The translations under genes and the position numbers were made by a program. The notes under the pieces are model-generated. The model made no database searches, was not told where the DNA came from, and worked only from the letters and a program-made list of their open reading frames with translations. Below, piece after piece: positions 26,138 through 34,000 of a stretch of DNA of 37,645 nt (positions are counted from its first letter, which is position 1; every line of letters starts with the position of its first letter). This stretch comes from Candidatus Amunia macphersoniae (GTDB lineage: Bacteria > Chloroflexota > Dormibacteria > Aeolococcales > Aeolococcaceae), in assembly GCA_016464795.1 (NCBI GenBank), contig JAEKNN010000032.1, positions 1-37,645 of the forward strand, given 5' to 3'.

Positions 26138-29100
26138 GTGCCTGACAGCGTTCCGCTGACCCTCCCCGCGATGGGCGAATCCGTCACGGAGGGAACCGTC
26201 TCCCGCTGGCTCAAGGCCGTCGGCGACCCCGTCGCCGAGGGCGAGTCGTTGGTCGAGGTCACCACCGACAAGGTGGACGTCGAGGTGCCCTCGCCGGCCG
26301 CGGGCATCCTCGCCAGCATCGTCGCGGAAGAGGGCGCGTCGGTCGTGGTGGGCGCCACGTTGGCCACCATCACCCCAAGCCCCAACGGGGCCGCAGGGCC
26401 CTCCGACGGCGCCGCGCGGCTCCAGGCTTCCAACGGCTCCTCGGCGTCCTCAGCCACCACCCCTGCGCCCGACGCCGGCGAGGCCGTGGCGGCCGGCGCT
26501 GAGGCCGCCCCTGCCGAGCGTCCCCCCGCTCGGCCGGCACCACCCACCGCCACGTCGCCTCCGCCGTCAGCCCTCGACGCAGAGGTCGACGCGTCGCCAT
26601 TGGCCCGGCGCGCGGCCGCGCTCCGCGGAATCGACCTGCGCACCGTCACCGGCACCGGACCACAGGCGATGGTCCGCAGCGCTGACGTCACGGCCGCCCC
26701 GCCCGCCGGGACCGTCGCTGTCGCCTCGGGCCCCGCCGCCGGCTCCGTGCCTGCGCCTGCGCCAGCTCGCAACGGTGAGGGGATCGTCGAGTTGCGCGGC
26801 CCCGCCGCCGCGCTCGTCGACTACATGGAGCAGAGCCGCGAGATTCCCACCGCAACCTCCTTCCGCACCCTCCCGGTGACCGTCCTCGATGGCCGCCGCC
26901 GCGAGCTCAGCCTCGGACTGGCCACGGCAGGCAGGGACATGAAGGTGTCGTTCACCCACCTCATCGGCTACGCGATCGCCCGGGCGGCGGCCGACATGCC
27001 CGAGATGTGCGCCCACTTCGTGCGCACCGAGCAGGGCCGGCCCGCTCGTGTCGAGGGCGCGGCCCACCTGGGTCTCGCCGTCGACAGCCGCCGCAAGGAT
27101 GGCACCCGTTCGCTTGTCGTCCCGGTCATCACCAACGCGGCGGAGCGCAGCTTCGCCGACTTCCGCGACGAGTACGAGAGGCTGATCGAGCGTGCTCGCA
27201 CCAACGCGCTGGCCGCCGACGACCTGCGCGGAGCGACGATCACGCTCACCAACCCCGGGGGGATTGGCACGGTCGCGTCGGTGCCGCGGCTGATGCCCGG
27301 TCAGGGCACGATCATCGCGGTCGGAGCGATCGGCTACCCGGCGGAGTGGCGGGACCTGCCCGACGCTCGTGCTCGTGAGCTGGGCGTGGCCAAGGTGATG
27401 ACCATGACCTCGACCTACGACCACCGGGTCATCCAGGGCGCGCAGTCGGGCGAGTTCCTGGGACGCGTCGAGGCCCTGCTGGGTGGTGCCGAGGGCTTCT
27501 ACGAGGCGGTCTTCAAGAGCCTCGGACTCGGCGCCCCAGCAGCCCGGATCTCGTTGGGCGGGGTCGACGCTCGTCCCAAGCCGGCACCCGCGACGACCGC
27601 CGCCGCAGAGCCCCTCACACCCTCGCGAGAGCTGCTCGGCGCCATGCAGGCCGCCACCTCGCTGATCAAGGCCCACCGCACCCACGGCCACCTCGGCGCC
27701 CACCTCGACCCCCTGGGGACGCCGCCCATCGGCGACCCGGCGATGGAGCCGGAGACCTACGGGCTGACCCCCGAGATCATGGAGAAGATCCCCGCCGGCC
27801 TTCTCCGGGTCTACGTGCAGGGACAGAACCTCGCCGAGGTGCTGCCCAATCTGCGTCGCACGTACTGCGGCACCATCGCCTACGAGATCGAGCACATCGC
27901 CAGTCACGAGCAGCGGGTCTGGTTGCGCGAACACATCGAGTCCGGCGCCTACAGGATGCCCTTCAGCGCAGAGGCCAGGCGTCGCCTCCTGCAGCGCCTC
28001 ACCAAGGTGGAGGCGATGGAGCGGTACCTGCGCCGCACCTTCCTAGGCCAGAAGACCTTCTCGGCCGAGGGCGTGGATGCGATGGTCCCGATGCTCGAGT
28101 ACCTGCTCGCCGCGATCGCCGACGACGGCATCGGCGAGGTGATCATGGGCATGGCCCATCGCGGGCGGCTGGCGACGGTCGCACACGTCGTCAACCGACC
28201 ATACGAAGCCGTGCTCGCCGCATTCGAGCGGGGTGAGCAGCGACGCGCCGTCGGTGCCATCAGCGACGCCCCGACTGGAGATGTGAAGTATCACATCGGA
28301 GCCACCGGCACCTACATCACCGACACCGGCAAGGGCATCACCGTGCGTTTGCTGTCGAACCCGTCACATCTGGAGGCTGTCGACCCGGTCGTCGAGGGCT
28401 GGACACGCGCGGTGCAGACCAGACGCAACTCCGGACAGCTGCACGTCGATCCCAAGGCCGCCGTCCCCGTGCTTCTCCATGGCGACGCCGCCTTCGCCGG
28501 CCAGGGGGTCGTGGCCGAGGTGCTCAACCTGCAGTCGCTCCCGGGCTACTCGACAGGCGGCACCGTGCACATCATCACCAACAATCAGATCGGATTCACC
28601 ACCGACGCTCGTGATGGCCGGTCCACCCGTTACGCGAGTGATCTGGCCAAGGGATTCGATGTCCCCATCGTGCACGTCAACGGTGATGACATCGAGGCGT
28701 GCATCAACGCGGCGCGGCTCGCGTACGACTACCGGCGCACCTACCACCGTGACGTGGTCATCGATCTCGTCGGCTACCGCCGTTTCGGTCACAACGAGAC
28801 CGACGAGCCGTCGTACACCCAGCCCCTGATGTACCAGAAGATCAAGGAACACCCGACGGTGCGTGAGATCTTCATGCGTCAGCTGGTCAACGACGGACTG
28901 ATCACCCACGCCGACGGAGCCAATGAGTTCGAGACCGCGTACAGCGCGGTCGCCGAAGCCCACAAGCGCGTCAAGGCGACGCTCGCCCAGCCCCAGGAGG
29001 ACTCCGAGGAGTCGACCGCCGCGGAGACGGAGTCGCGACGTCCCTCAACGAGTGTGCCGGTGGCGACGCTGCTGTCGCTCAACGAACAGCTCTCGCTCGC

Positions 29101-30310
29101 CCCTGACGACTTCCACATCTATCCGAAGCTGGCCAAGCAGCTGGAGCGCCGGCGCACATCGGTCGAGCAGGCCGCGATCGACTGGGGCACCGCTGAGTCC
29201 CTGGCGTTCGCGTCGCTGGTGATCGAGGGCCATCCGGTTCGTCTCAGCGGGCAGGACACGCAGCGCGGCACCTTCAGCCAGCGCCATCTGGTCTTCCACG
29301 ACGACCGCACCGGCGCCGAGTGGGTGCCGATGCATCATCTCGTGGGCGCCTCGGCGACCTTCGAGGTGTACAACAGCCCGCTCAGCGAGGTTGCCTGCCT
29401 CGGCTTCGAGTACGGCTACAGCGCCGCCGATCCCAACTCCACGGTGCTCTGGGAGGCGCAGTACGGCGATTTCGTGAACAACGCCGAGATGATCGTCGAC
29501 CAGTTCGTCTCCTCAGCGCGCGCCAAGTGGGGGCAGCGCTCGCGTCTCGTTCTCCTGCTTCCGCACGGGTACGAGGGCAACGGTCCCGAGCATTCGAGCG
29601 CGCGCCTCGAGCGGTTCCTGCAACTCGCCGCCCACGGCAACATGCGGGTCGCCAACGTCTCCACCGCCGCGCAGTACTTCCACCTGTTGCGCGACCAGGC
29701 GACCGCATCGACGGCACGACCGCTGGTGGTGATGACGCCCAAGAGCCTGCTCCGTCTCAAGGAATCGGCGAGCGCGCTCGACGACCTCGCCAAGGGCGAG
29801 TTCAGGCCGGTGATCGACGACCCGGTGATGTCGGCACATGCCAGGCAGCGCAAGAAGGTTCGAACCCTCCTGCTCTGCACTGGAAAGATCTACTACGAGC
29901 TGGAGCTGCATCCCAGCCGATCCGAGGCGGACGACCTCGCGATCGCTCGTGTCGAGCTGCTCAACCCAATTCCGATCGAGGAGATCCTGGCCCTGATCCG
30001 CACCTACCCCAACCTGGAGCAGATCTACTGGGTGCAGGAGGAGCCGTCGAACATGGGCGCGTGGCTGCACGTGGCGCGGCCGATCGGCACCAGGCGCCCG
30101 TACGACATCCGCTGGGATTACATCGGCCGGCCGCGTCGCGCCAGCCCGTCGGAGGGCTACGCCGGGTCCCATCACCTCGAGCAGGAGCGGATCGTCAGCA
30201 CCGCGCTCTCCACCTCGCAGGCCCTCGCCGGCAAGCAAGCCGACATCGCCAGCCTGGAACCGGCCGAGCTGCAGGCTTCGACCGACCCGAAGACGTCCGG
30301 GGACGCGTGA
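26138..30310 (+). CDS. kgd: Single-chain 2-oxoglutarate dehydrogenase E2-E1 (Kgd-type) with its own lipoyl domain
   Basis: 1390 residues. Domains: lipoyl domain (1-80) with lipoyl Lys45 in TTDKVDVE; Ala/Pro linker; peripheral-subunit (E3) binding domain (~152-184, SPLARRAAALRGIDL...TGTGPQAMVRSAD); second linker; E2 succinyltransferase core (215-450) with catalytic His429 in STYDHRVIQG; then thiamine-diphosphate E1 (~500-1380) with MGMAHRGRLATV, the ThDP/Mg motif GDAAFAGQGV...NNQIGF (~782-820), RRFGHNETDEPSYTQP and GQDTQRGTFSQRH. Mycobacterial Kgd (~1230 residues) lacks lipoyl and E3-binding parts and borrows them from a separate E2. Here all are present, so with the overlapping Lpd gene the complex needs only two polypeptides. 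It catalyses 2-oxoglutarate + CoA + NAD+ to succinyl-CoA. Start GTG 26138 has GGAAG upstream. Confidence 0.96.
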   Translation: MPDSVPLTLPAMGESVTEGTVSRWLKAVGDPVAEGESLVEVTTDKVDVEVPSPAAGILASIVAEEGASVVVGATLATITPSPNGAAGPSDGAARLQASNGSSASSATTPAPDAGEAVAAGAEAAPAERPPARPAPPTATSPPPSALDAEVDASPLARRAAALRGIDLRTVTGTGPQAMVRSADVTAAPPAGTVAVASGPAAGSVPAPAPARNGEGIVELRGPAAALVDYMEQSREIPTATSFRTLPVTVLDGRRRELSLGLATAGRDMKVSFTHLIGYAIARAAADMPEMCAHFVRTEQGRPARVEGAAHLGLAVDSRRKDGTRSLVVPVITNAAERSFADFRDEYERLIERARTNALAADDLRGATITLTNPGGIGTVASVPRLMPGQGTIIAVGAIGYPAEWRDLPDARARELGVAKVMTMTSTYDHRVIQGAQSGEFLGRVEALLGGAEGFYEAVFKSLGLGAPAARISLGGVDARPKPAPATTAAAEPLTPSRELLGAMQAATSLIKAHRTHGHLGAHLDPLGTPPIGDPAMEPETYGLTPEIMEKIPAGLLRVYVQGQNLAEVLPNLRRTYCGTIAYEIEHIASHEQRVWLREHIESGAYRMPFSAEARRRLLQRLTKVEAMERYLRRTFLGQKTFSAEGVDAMVPMLEYLLAAIADDGIGEVIMGMAHRGRLATVAHVVNRPYEAVLAAFERGEQRRAVGAISDAPTGDVKYHIGATGTYITDTGKGITVRLLSNPSHLEAVDPVVEGWTRAVQTRRNSGQLHVDPKAAVPVLLHGDAAFAGQGVVAEVLNLQSLPGYSTGGTVHIITNNQIGFTTDARDGRSTRYASDLAKGFDVPIVHVNGDDIEACINAARLAYDYRRTYHRDVVIDLVGYRRFGHNETDEPSYTQPLMYQKIKEHPTVREIFMRQLVNDGLITHADGANEFETAYSAVAEAHKRVKATLAQPQEDSEESTAAETESRRPSTSVPVATLLSLNEQLSLAPDDFHIYPKLAKQLERRRTSVEQAAIDWGTAESLAFASLVIEGHPVRLSGQDTQRGTFSQRHLVFHDDRTGAEWVPMHHLVGASATFEVYNSPLSEVACLGFEYGYSAADPNSTVLWEAQYGDFVNNAEMIVDQFVSSARAKWGQRSRLVLLLPHGYEGNGPEHSSARLERFLQLAAHGNMRVANVSTAAQYFHLLRDQATASTARPLVVMTPKSLLRLKESASALDDLAKGEFRPVIDDPVMSAHARQRKKVRTLLLCTGKIYYELELHPSRSEADDLAIARVELLNPIPIEEILALIRTYPNLEQIYWVQEEPSNMGAWLHVARPIGTRRPYDIRWDYIGRPRRASPSEGYAGSHHLEQERIVSTALSTSQALAGKQADIASLEPAELQASTDPKTSGDA

Positions 30311-31674
30311 CCCAACGCGTGGTGGTGCTGGGCGGAGGCCCGGCGGGCGACGTGGCTGCGTTGCGCGCTGCCCAACTCGGCGCCGAGGTCGTCCTGGTCG
30401 AGCGCGACGAGCTGGGCGGCACCTGCCTGAACTGGGGCTGCATCCCCACCAAGTCACTTCTGGCGGCCGCCGACCTCGTGCGGAAGATCCGCAGGGCGGG
30501 CGACTTCGGCATCGAGGTGTCCGAGCCGACCATCAACTTCGGCCGAATGATGGAGCGCAAGCAGGAGGTGGTTCTGAAGATGCGCTCCGGCGTCGAGGCT
30601 GCCTGCAAGCGCAAGAAGGTGCGCGTGGTTCGCGAGCAGGGCGTCATCGAGGGGAGGACGGTCCTCGCTGCCGGTGAGCGCTTCGAGTTCGATCACCTGA
30701 TCGTGTGCGTCGGCACGGTGGCCAGCGGGCTCCCCGGCATCGACATGGAGCAGCCGACGGTGGTGACGTCCGACGGCATCCTGCGGCTCGAGAGCATCCC
30801 CAAGCGCCTGCTGGTGATCGGCGGCGGGGTGATCGGCTGTGAGTTCGCCAGCCTCTTCGCCCCACTCGGTTCGCAGGTGACCGTCGTCGAGCTGCTTCCG
30901 CAGATTCTCACCGGCGTGGATCCTCGGATCGTCACCCAGTTCCGCAAGCTGGTCGAGAAGGAGGGGATCACATTCCACACGGGACGCCGGGTGGAGAGGG
31001 TCGAGTACGGCGAGGCGTCCCTGACCGCCCACCTCGACGATGGCACCGAGGTTGCTGCCGACCTCCTGCTGGTCGCCGTCGGCCGCCGTCCGGACACGCG
31101 CGATGTCGGGCTCGAGAGCGCGGGTGTCGAGGTCACCGAGCGGGGCTACGTCGAGGTCGACGGCCTACTGCGCACGGCCAATCCGAAGATCTGGGCGGCC
31201 GGTGACTGCATCGGCGGCCTGCAGCTCGCCCACCTGGCCAGCGCCGAGGCGGCCCGAGCTGTTGAGAACGCTCTCGGCCACGAGGTGATGGCGATGGATC
31301 GCACAGTGGTGCCATCGTGCATCTACACCCACCCGGAAATTGCCATGGTTGGCCTCAACTCGGAGACCGCCAAGGCCGCCGGCCACGAGGTCAAGGTCGG
31401 ACAGTCACGTTTTTTGGGCAACGGCAAGGCGCTTGGCGAGGGCGAGCCCGATGGGATCGCGCAGCTGTATTCGGACGCCGCCACAGGCCTTCTGCTCGGC
31501 GCCACCGTGATGGGAGTGCACGCTGTGGAGATCATCCATGAGGTGGCTGCTGCCATGGCCGACGGCCTCGCCGTCGATGAGCTGGGCTCGATCATCCACG
31601 CCCACCCGACGGTGAGCGAGAACATCATGGACGCCGCCCAGCAAGCGGCCGGCGTCGCCCCCTACCTCTCGTAG
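30307..31674 (+). CDS. lpdA: Dihydrolipoamide dehydrogenase (E3)
   Basis: 455 residues from GTG 30307, which overlaps the stop of the E2-E1 gene (GTGA), so translation is coupled. FAD-binding GGGPAGDVAALRAAQLGAE, redox disulfide GGTCLNWGCIPTKSL (Cys40, Cys45), NAD-binding VIGGGVIGCEFASLFA, FAD-phosphate motif WAAGDCIGGLQLAH, and the C-terminal active-site HAHPTVSENIMDAA are all visible. It reoxidises the lipoyl arm of the upstream enzyme and makes NADH. The tight link to the 2-oxoglutarate enzyme suggests a dedicated E3, though it could also serve other complexes. Confidence 0.96.
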   Translation: MTQRVVVLGGGPAGDVAALRAAQLGAEVVLVERDELGGTCLNWGCIPTKSLLAAADLVRKIRRAGDFGIEVSEPTINFGRMMERKQEVVLKMRSGVEAACKRKKVRVVREQGVIEGRTVLAAGERFEFDHLIVCVGTVASGLPGIDMEQPTVVTSDGILRLESIPKRLLVIGGGVIGCEFASLFAPLGSQVTVVELLPQILTGVDPRIVTQFRKLVEKEGITFHTGRRVERVEYGEASLTAHLDDGTEVAADLLLVAVGRRPDTRDVGLESAGVEVTERGYVEVDGLLRTANPKIWAAGDCIGGLQLAHLASAEAARAVENALGHEVMAMDRTVVPSCIYTHPEIAMVGLNSETAKAAGHEVKVGQSRFLGNGKALGEGEPDGIAQLYSDAATGLLLGATVMGVHAVEIIHEVAAAMADGLAVDELGSIIHAHPTVSENIMDAAQQAAGVAPYLS

Positions 31675-31677
31675 CCG

Positions 31678-32076
31678 TCAGACCTCGGCGCGCAGCTGGC
31701 GGTCGCGGCGGCGCAACCGCCGGGTCCTCACCAGGGCCCGGGCGAGCAGCGCCTCTCGGACGAAGAGCACAGCAAAGCCCAAGCCCATCGCCAACAGCAC
31801 GCCGCCCAGCCAGCGGGGGCTCAGCACCACGCTGCTGAAGCCGCCGGTGAGGCACAGCCCGGTCGCGATCCCAAAACCGACCGCCACCAGCACATGGGAT
31901 GCCAGCGACGCCGCCTCCCGTGCCTCACGGACTCGCCGCCTCATCGCCGGAGAGCTCACAACCGCGCGCCCCGCGGCCCTCCCGGCCGCCTGAGCGGCAG
32001 ACCCCCGCCGGCGAGCCCCCGCCAAACGCCAGAACAGCAGACTGCTCGCGATACGTATCAGGATCGACCAGGGCAT
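31678..32076 (-). CDS. Small hypothetical membrane protein
   Basis: 132 residues from ATG 32076. The N-terminal helix (SILIRIASSLLFWRLAG) is followed by a basic Ala/Arg-rich region, then two membrane spans (HVLVAVGFGIATGLCLTGGF and LGGVLLAMGLGFAVLFVREAL) and a very basic tail (RTRRLRRRDRQLR). Not recognised. It converges on lpdA with a 3-base gap. Longer in-frame extension upstream would run through the repeat elements and is unlikely to be coding. Confidence 0.6.
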   Translation of the reverse strand: MPWSILIRIASSLLFWRLAGARRRGSAAQAAGRAAGRAVVSSPAMRRRVREAREAASLASHVLVAVGFGIATGLCLTGGFSSVVLSPRWLGGVLLAMGLGFAVLFVREALLARALVRTRRLRRRDRQLRAEV

Positions 32077-32119
32077 GCGTCCATTGTGATCCAGCGGGGG
32101 GCTGCGGTAGCGGTGCGCC

Positions 32120-32240
32120 GGTGGGGGGGACGGGGCATTCGACTTCGGTCGCTGTCCTCGCGGGCGCTGCGAAGCCAACCCACGGGTTGTCTTCTTGCTG
32201 CTGCGGATGCTCCCTTCGCGAATGCCCCGTCCCCCCCACC
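32120..32240 (+). repeat. Structured ~121-bp repeat, copy A
   Basis: Ends are a perfect 22-base inverted repeat (32120-32141 against 32219-32240; outer bases GGTGGGGGGG and CCCCCCCACC). The inner part contains CGGTCGCTGTCCTCGCGGGC (from 32146), AGCCAACC, a CAACC/GGTTG mini-hairpin, and GCTGCTGCGGATGCTCCC (from 32198). The inner part recurs in the opposite orientation at 32393-32515. No target-site duplication is evident. It is in a non-coding gap. Confidence 0.75.
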
Positions 32241-32392
32241 TCACGTCCGCACCTTGGTGGCAAGAGCGGGGGCAGTTCTCGCCACTGCCAACCTCACCGC
32301 GCGATCGGGCGGCAGGAGCACTGACGGTCCGCGCGCCTCCCACCGACCAGATGGCAGGGACGATGACGTGGCCGCATGTCAGGAGCCACGGA

Positions 32393-32515
32393 GGTGGAGG
32401 GTGCGCGCGATAGCGAAGGGAGCATCCGCAGCAGCGAGTGAGACGACCGGCCGTGACGGTTGGCTCCGAGCGCCCGCGAGGACAGCGACCGCAGCGCACG
32501 CCCGCCCCCTCCACC
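32393..32515 (-). repeat. Structured ~123-bp repeat, copy B (inverted)
   Basis: Reverse complement of copy A over its inner part: GGTCGCTGTCCTCGCGGGCG, AGCCAACC and GCTGCTGCGGATGCTCCC are all conserved in order and spacing. The ends again form an inverted repeat (GGTGGAGG...CCTCCACC plus TGCGC/GCGCA), but with a sequence different from copy A, so pairing is kept while bases have changed. The two copies are separated by ~150 bases and end ~57 bases before the RAM-domain gene. Confidence 0.7.
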
Positions 32516-32554
32516 GTCTTCGCGGCACCGGACAGCATGGTCCCCGCGAGCCGG

Positions 32555-32572
32555 TGCTATCGTCGCCCCCAT
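32555..32572 (+). promoter_or_regulatory. Extended -10 box close to start codon
   Basis: TGC-TATCGT (32555-32563), then nine bases, then ATG 32573. The hexamer is identical to the one at 23072. It marks the RAM-domain gene start and shows that the repeat pair lies upstream of the transcript. Confidence 0.4.
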
Positions 32573-32803
32573 ATGGTCCGGGCCTACGTGCTGATCACCG
32601 CGACGCAGGGGAAGGCGCTCGAGGTGGTCGAGCGGCTGCGGGACTCTCCGGGCGTGCTGGCTGCGGATGCCATCACCGGGGAGTACGACTGCATCGCGCA
32701 TGTCGAGGCCGATGACATCGCGGGGGTGGGCCGGCTGGTGGTGGACCGTGTCCAGGCCGCCAGCGGCGTGCTCAAGACGATCACCTGCCTGGCGGTCCAG
32801 TAG
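32573..32803 (+). CDS. Stand-alone Lrp/AsnC ligand-binding (RAM) domain
   Basis: 76 residues, covering only the effector-binding domain of Lrp/AsnC regulators: VRAYVLITATQGKALEVVERL, SPGVLAADAITGEYDCIAHVE and VVDRVQAASGVLKTITCLAV. The alpha/beta ferredoxin-like pattern with GEYD is typical. No DNA-binding helix-turn-helix precedes it. Such short proteins form multimers with amino acids and may modulate full-length Lrp proteins. It is followed 19 bases later by the phosphatidyltransferase gene. Confidence 0.9.
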   Translation: MVRAYVLITATQGKALEVVERLRDSPGVLAADAITGEYDCIAHVEADDIAGVGRLVVDRVQAASGVLKTITCLAVQ

Positions 32804-32822
32804 CCGCTTGTCAGTCCGGGAG

Positions 32823-33641
32823 GTGACGTCGGGCGGCCTGCGCGGGCTTGTTGGCGAGTCGCTGGCGCTCTTGCGCGGCAGCGCGCCACTGCGCCGGTCG
32901 CTGGTCTTCTGGCTGGTGGTGGGCCTCGCCCTCAGCGAAGGATTCACCATCGCCCTGGCGGTGCTGCACGACAGCGGCACTGTGGTGCCCTTTGCGCTCG
33001 GTGCCGCGGCCTCATGGCTGGTGGCCTCGCTGTTCCTGGTCTTCGGCGCCCCCCTCCTGAAGACCCCGGACGGTCGCCGCGTCGACCGGTACGGAATCCC
33101 CAACGGCATCAGCGCCATCCGAGCCTGGCTCTGCTTCCCGCTGGTCATGTGTGCGGCGATCTCCCTGCCCGGTTCGCTTGGCCTCTACCTGTGGTGCGCG
33201 GTCGGCGGGAGCACCGGGATGCTCGACTTCGTCGACGGGTACATCGCACGGCGATTCGGGCCGATCACCGCGCTCGGCAAGGCCATCGATCCGGCCATGG
33301 ACGCCGTGTTCTTCGCGATGGCGGCTGTGGGCAACTGGCTGCTCGGCATCGCTCCGGGCTGGCTGGCTGCCGGGATCCTGTTTCGGTACCTGGGGCCGTT
33401 CCTGGTGACGCCTTTCGTCTTCCTTGCGGGCAAGCGGCCTGAGCTGGTGCACACCGTCTGGGGCAGGCGCAACACCGCGGCGATCGGTCTGGTCCTGTTC
33501 GTGCTCATGATCGTTCGCCTGACCGGGGGCCCGGTGAACACCGCGGCGCTGGTGATCGCTCCGCTGCTGCTGCTGCCCACCTTCGTGCTCCACAGCATCG
33601 CCCTGGTCCGCCGCATGGTGGAGGCACCGCGGGTGGCCTGA
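32823..33641 (+). CDS. CDP-alcohol phosphatidyltransferase
   Basis: About 272 residues from GTG 32823; TTG 32808 is an alternative and ribosome-site spacing does not decide. The complete CDP-OH-P motif is present: DFVDGYIARRFGPITALGKAID then PAMD, i.e. D-x2-DG-x2-AR-x8-G-x3-D-x3-D, which binds two metal ions and CDP. About six to seven membrane spans. It makes a phospholipid by swapping CMP for an alcohol (inositol phosphate, glycerol phosphate or other); the sequence does not tell which. A long hydrophobic N-terminal part (two spans) precedes the usual domain. Confidence 0.9.
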   Translation: MTSGGLRGLVGESLALLRGSAPLRRSLVFWLVVGLALSEGFTIALAVLHDSGTVVPFALGAAASWLVASLFLVFGAPLLKTPDGRRVDRYGIPNGISAIRAWLCFPLVMCAAISLPGSLGLYLWCAVGGSTGMLDFVDGYIARRFGPITALGKAIDPAMDAVFFAMAAVGNWLLGIAPGWLAAGILFRYLGPFLVTPFVFLAGKRPELVHTVWGRRNTAAIGLVLFVLMIVRLTGGPVNTAALVIAPLLLLPTFVLHSIALVRRMVEAPRVA

Positions 33642-33659
33642 GGTGGTCCCGCCATGAGG

Positions 33660-33983
33660 TCACCGTGGTCTGGCCAGCCGCGCCGCCACCGCCTCCAGCC
33701 ACTCCCGGGCGCTGAGATCGAACGCCGAGGGATCGACGCTGCCACCGAGCTCGTCGACTGTGTCCTCGAGCTGTTGATCGCTGAGTTGCCCGGCGAGCAG
33801 TGAGCGCAGCTCGTCAGCCGTGGCGGCAACCGAAGGCCCCGTCGACTCAGCGATGAAGTCGTCGGTCACCTCCTCCCACGAACCCCCATCGAGTGGCCAG
33901 TCCTGGTGAAAGTAGCCCCCGAGCAACTGCCGCAGCAACGGGAATCCGAACTCTTGATCGTCGGGCATCTCCTGGCGGGACAT
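33660..33983 (-). CDS. CdiI-type immunity protein (probable)
   Basis: 107 residues from ATG 33983, chosen for the GGAGG seven bases upstream; ATG 34004, overlapping the toxin stop as ATGA, would give 114. Pattern: FPLLRQLLGGYFHQDWPLDG, WEEVTDDFIAES, ATADELRSLLAGQLSDQQLEDTVDELG, and a C-terminal SAREWLEAVAARL. This matches the small all-helical contact-dependent-inhibition immunity family (CdiI_2-like) as I recall it. It lies directly behind the RNase A-like toxin gene and likely blocks that toxin in the producing cell. Acidic overall, fitting a nuclease inhibitor. Confidence 0.75.
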   Translation of the reverse strand: MSRQEMPDDQEFGFPLLRQLLGGYFHQDWPLDGGSWEEVTDDFIAESTGPSVAATADELRSLLAGQLSDQQLEDTVDELGGSVDPSAFDLSAREWLEAVAARLARPR

Positions 33984-34000
33984 GGTGAGGCCTCCGGTGT

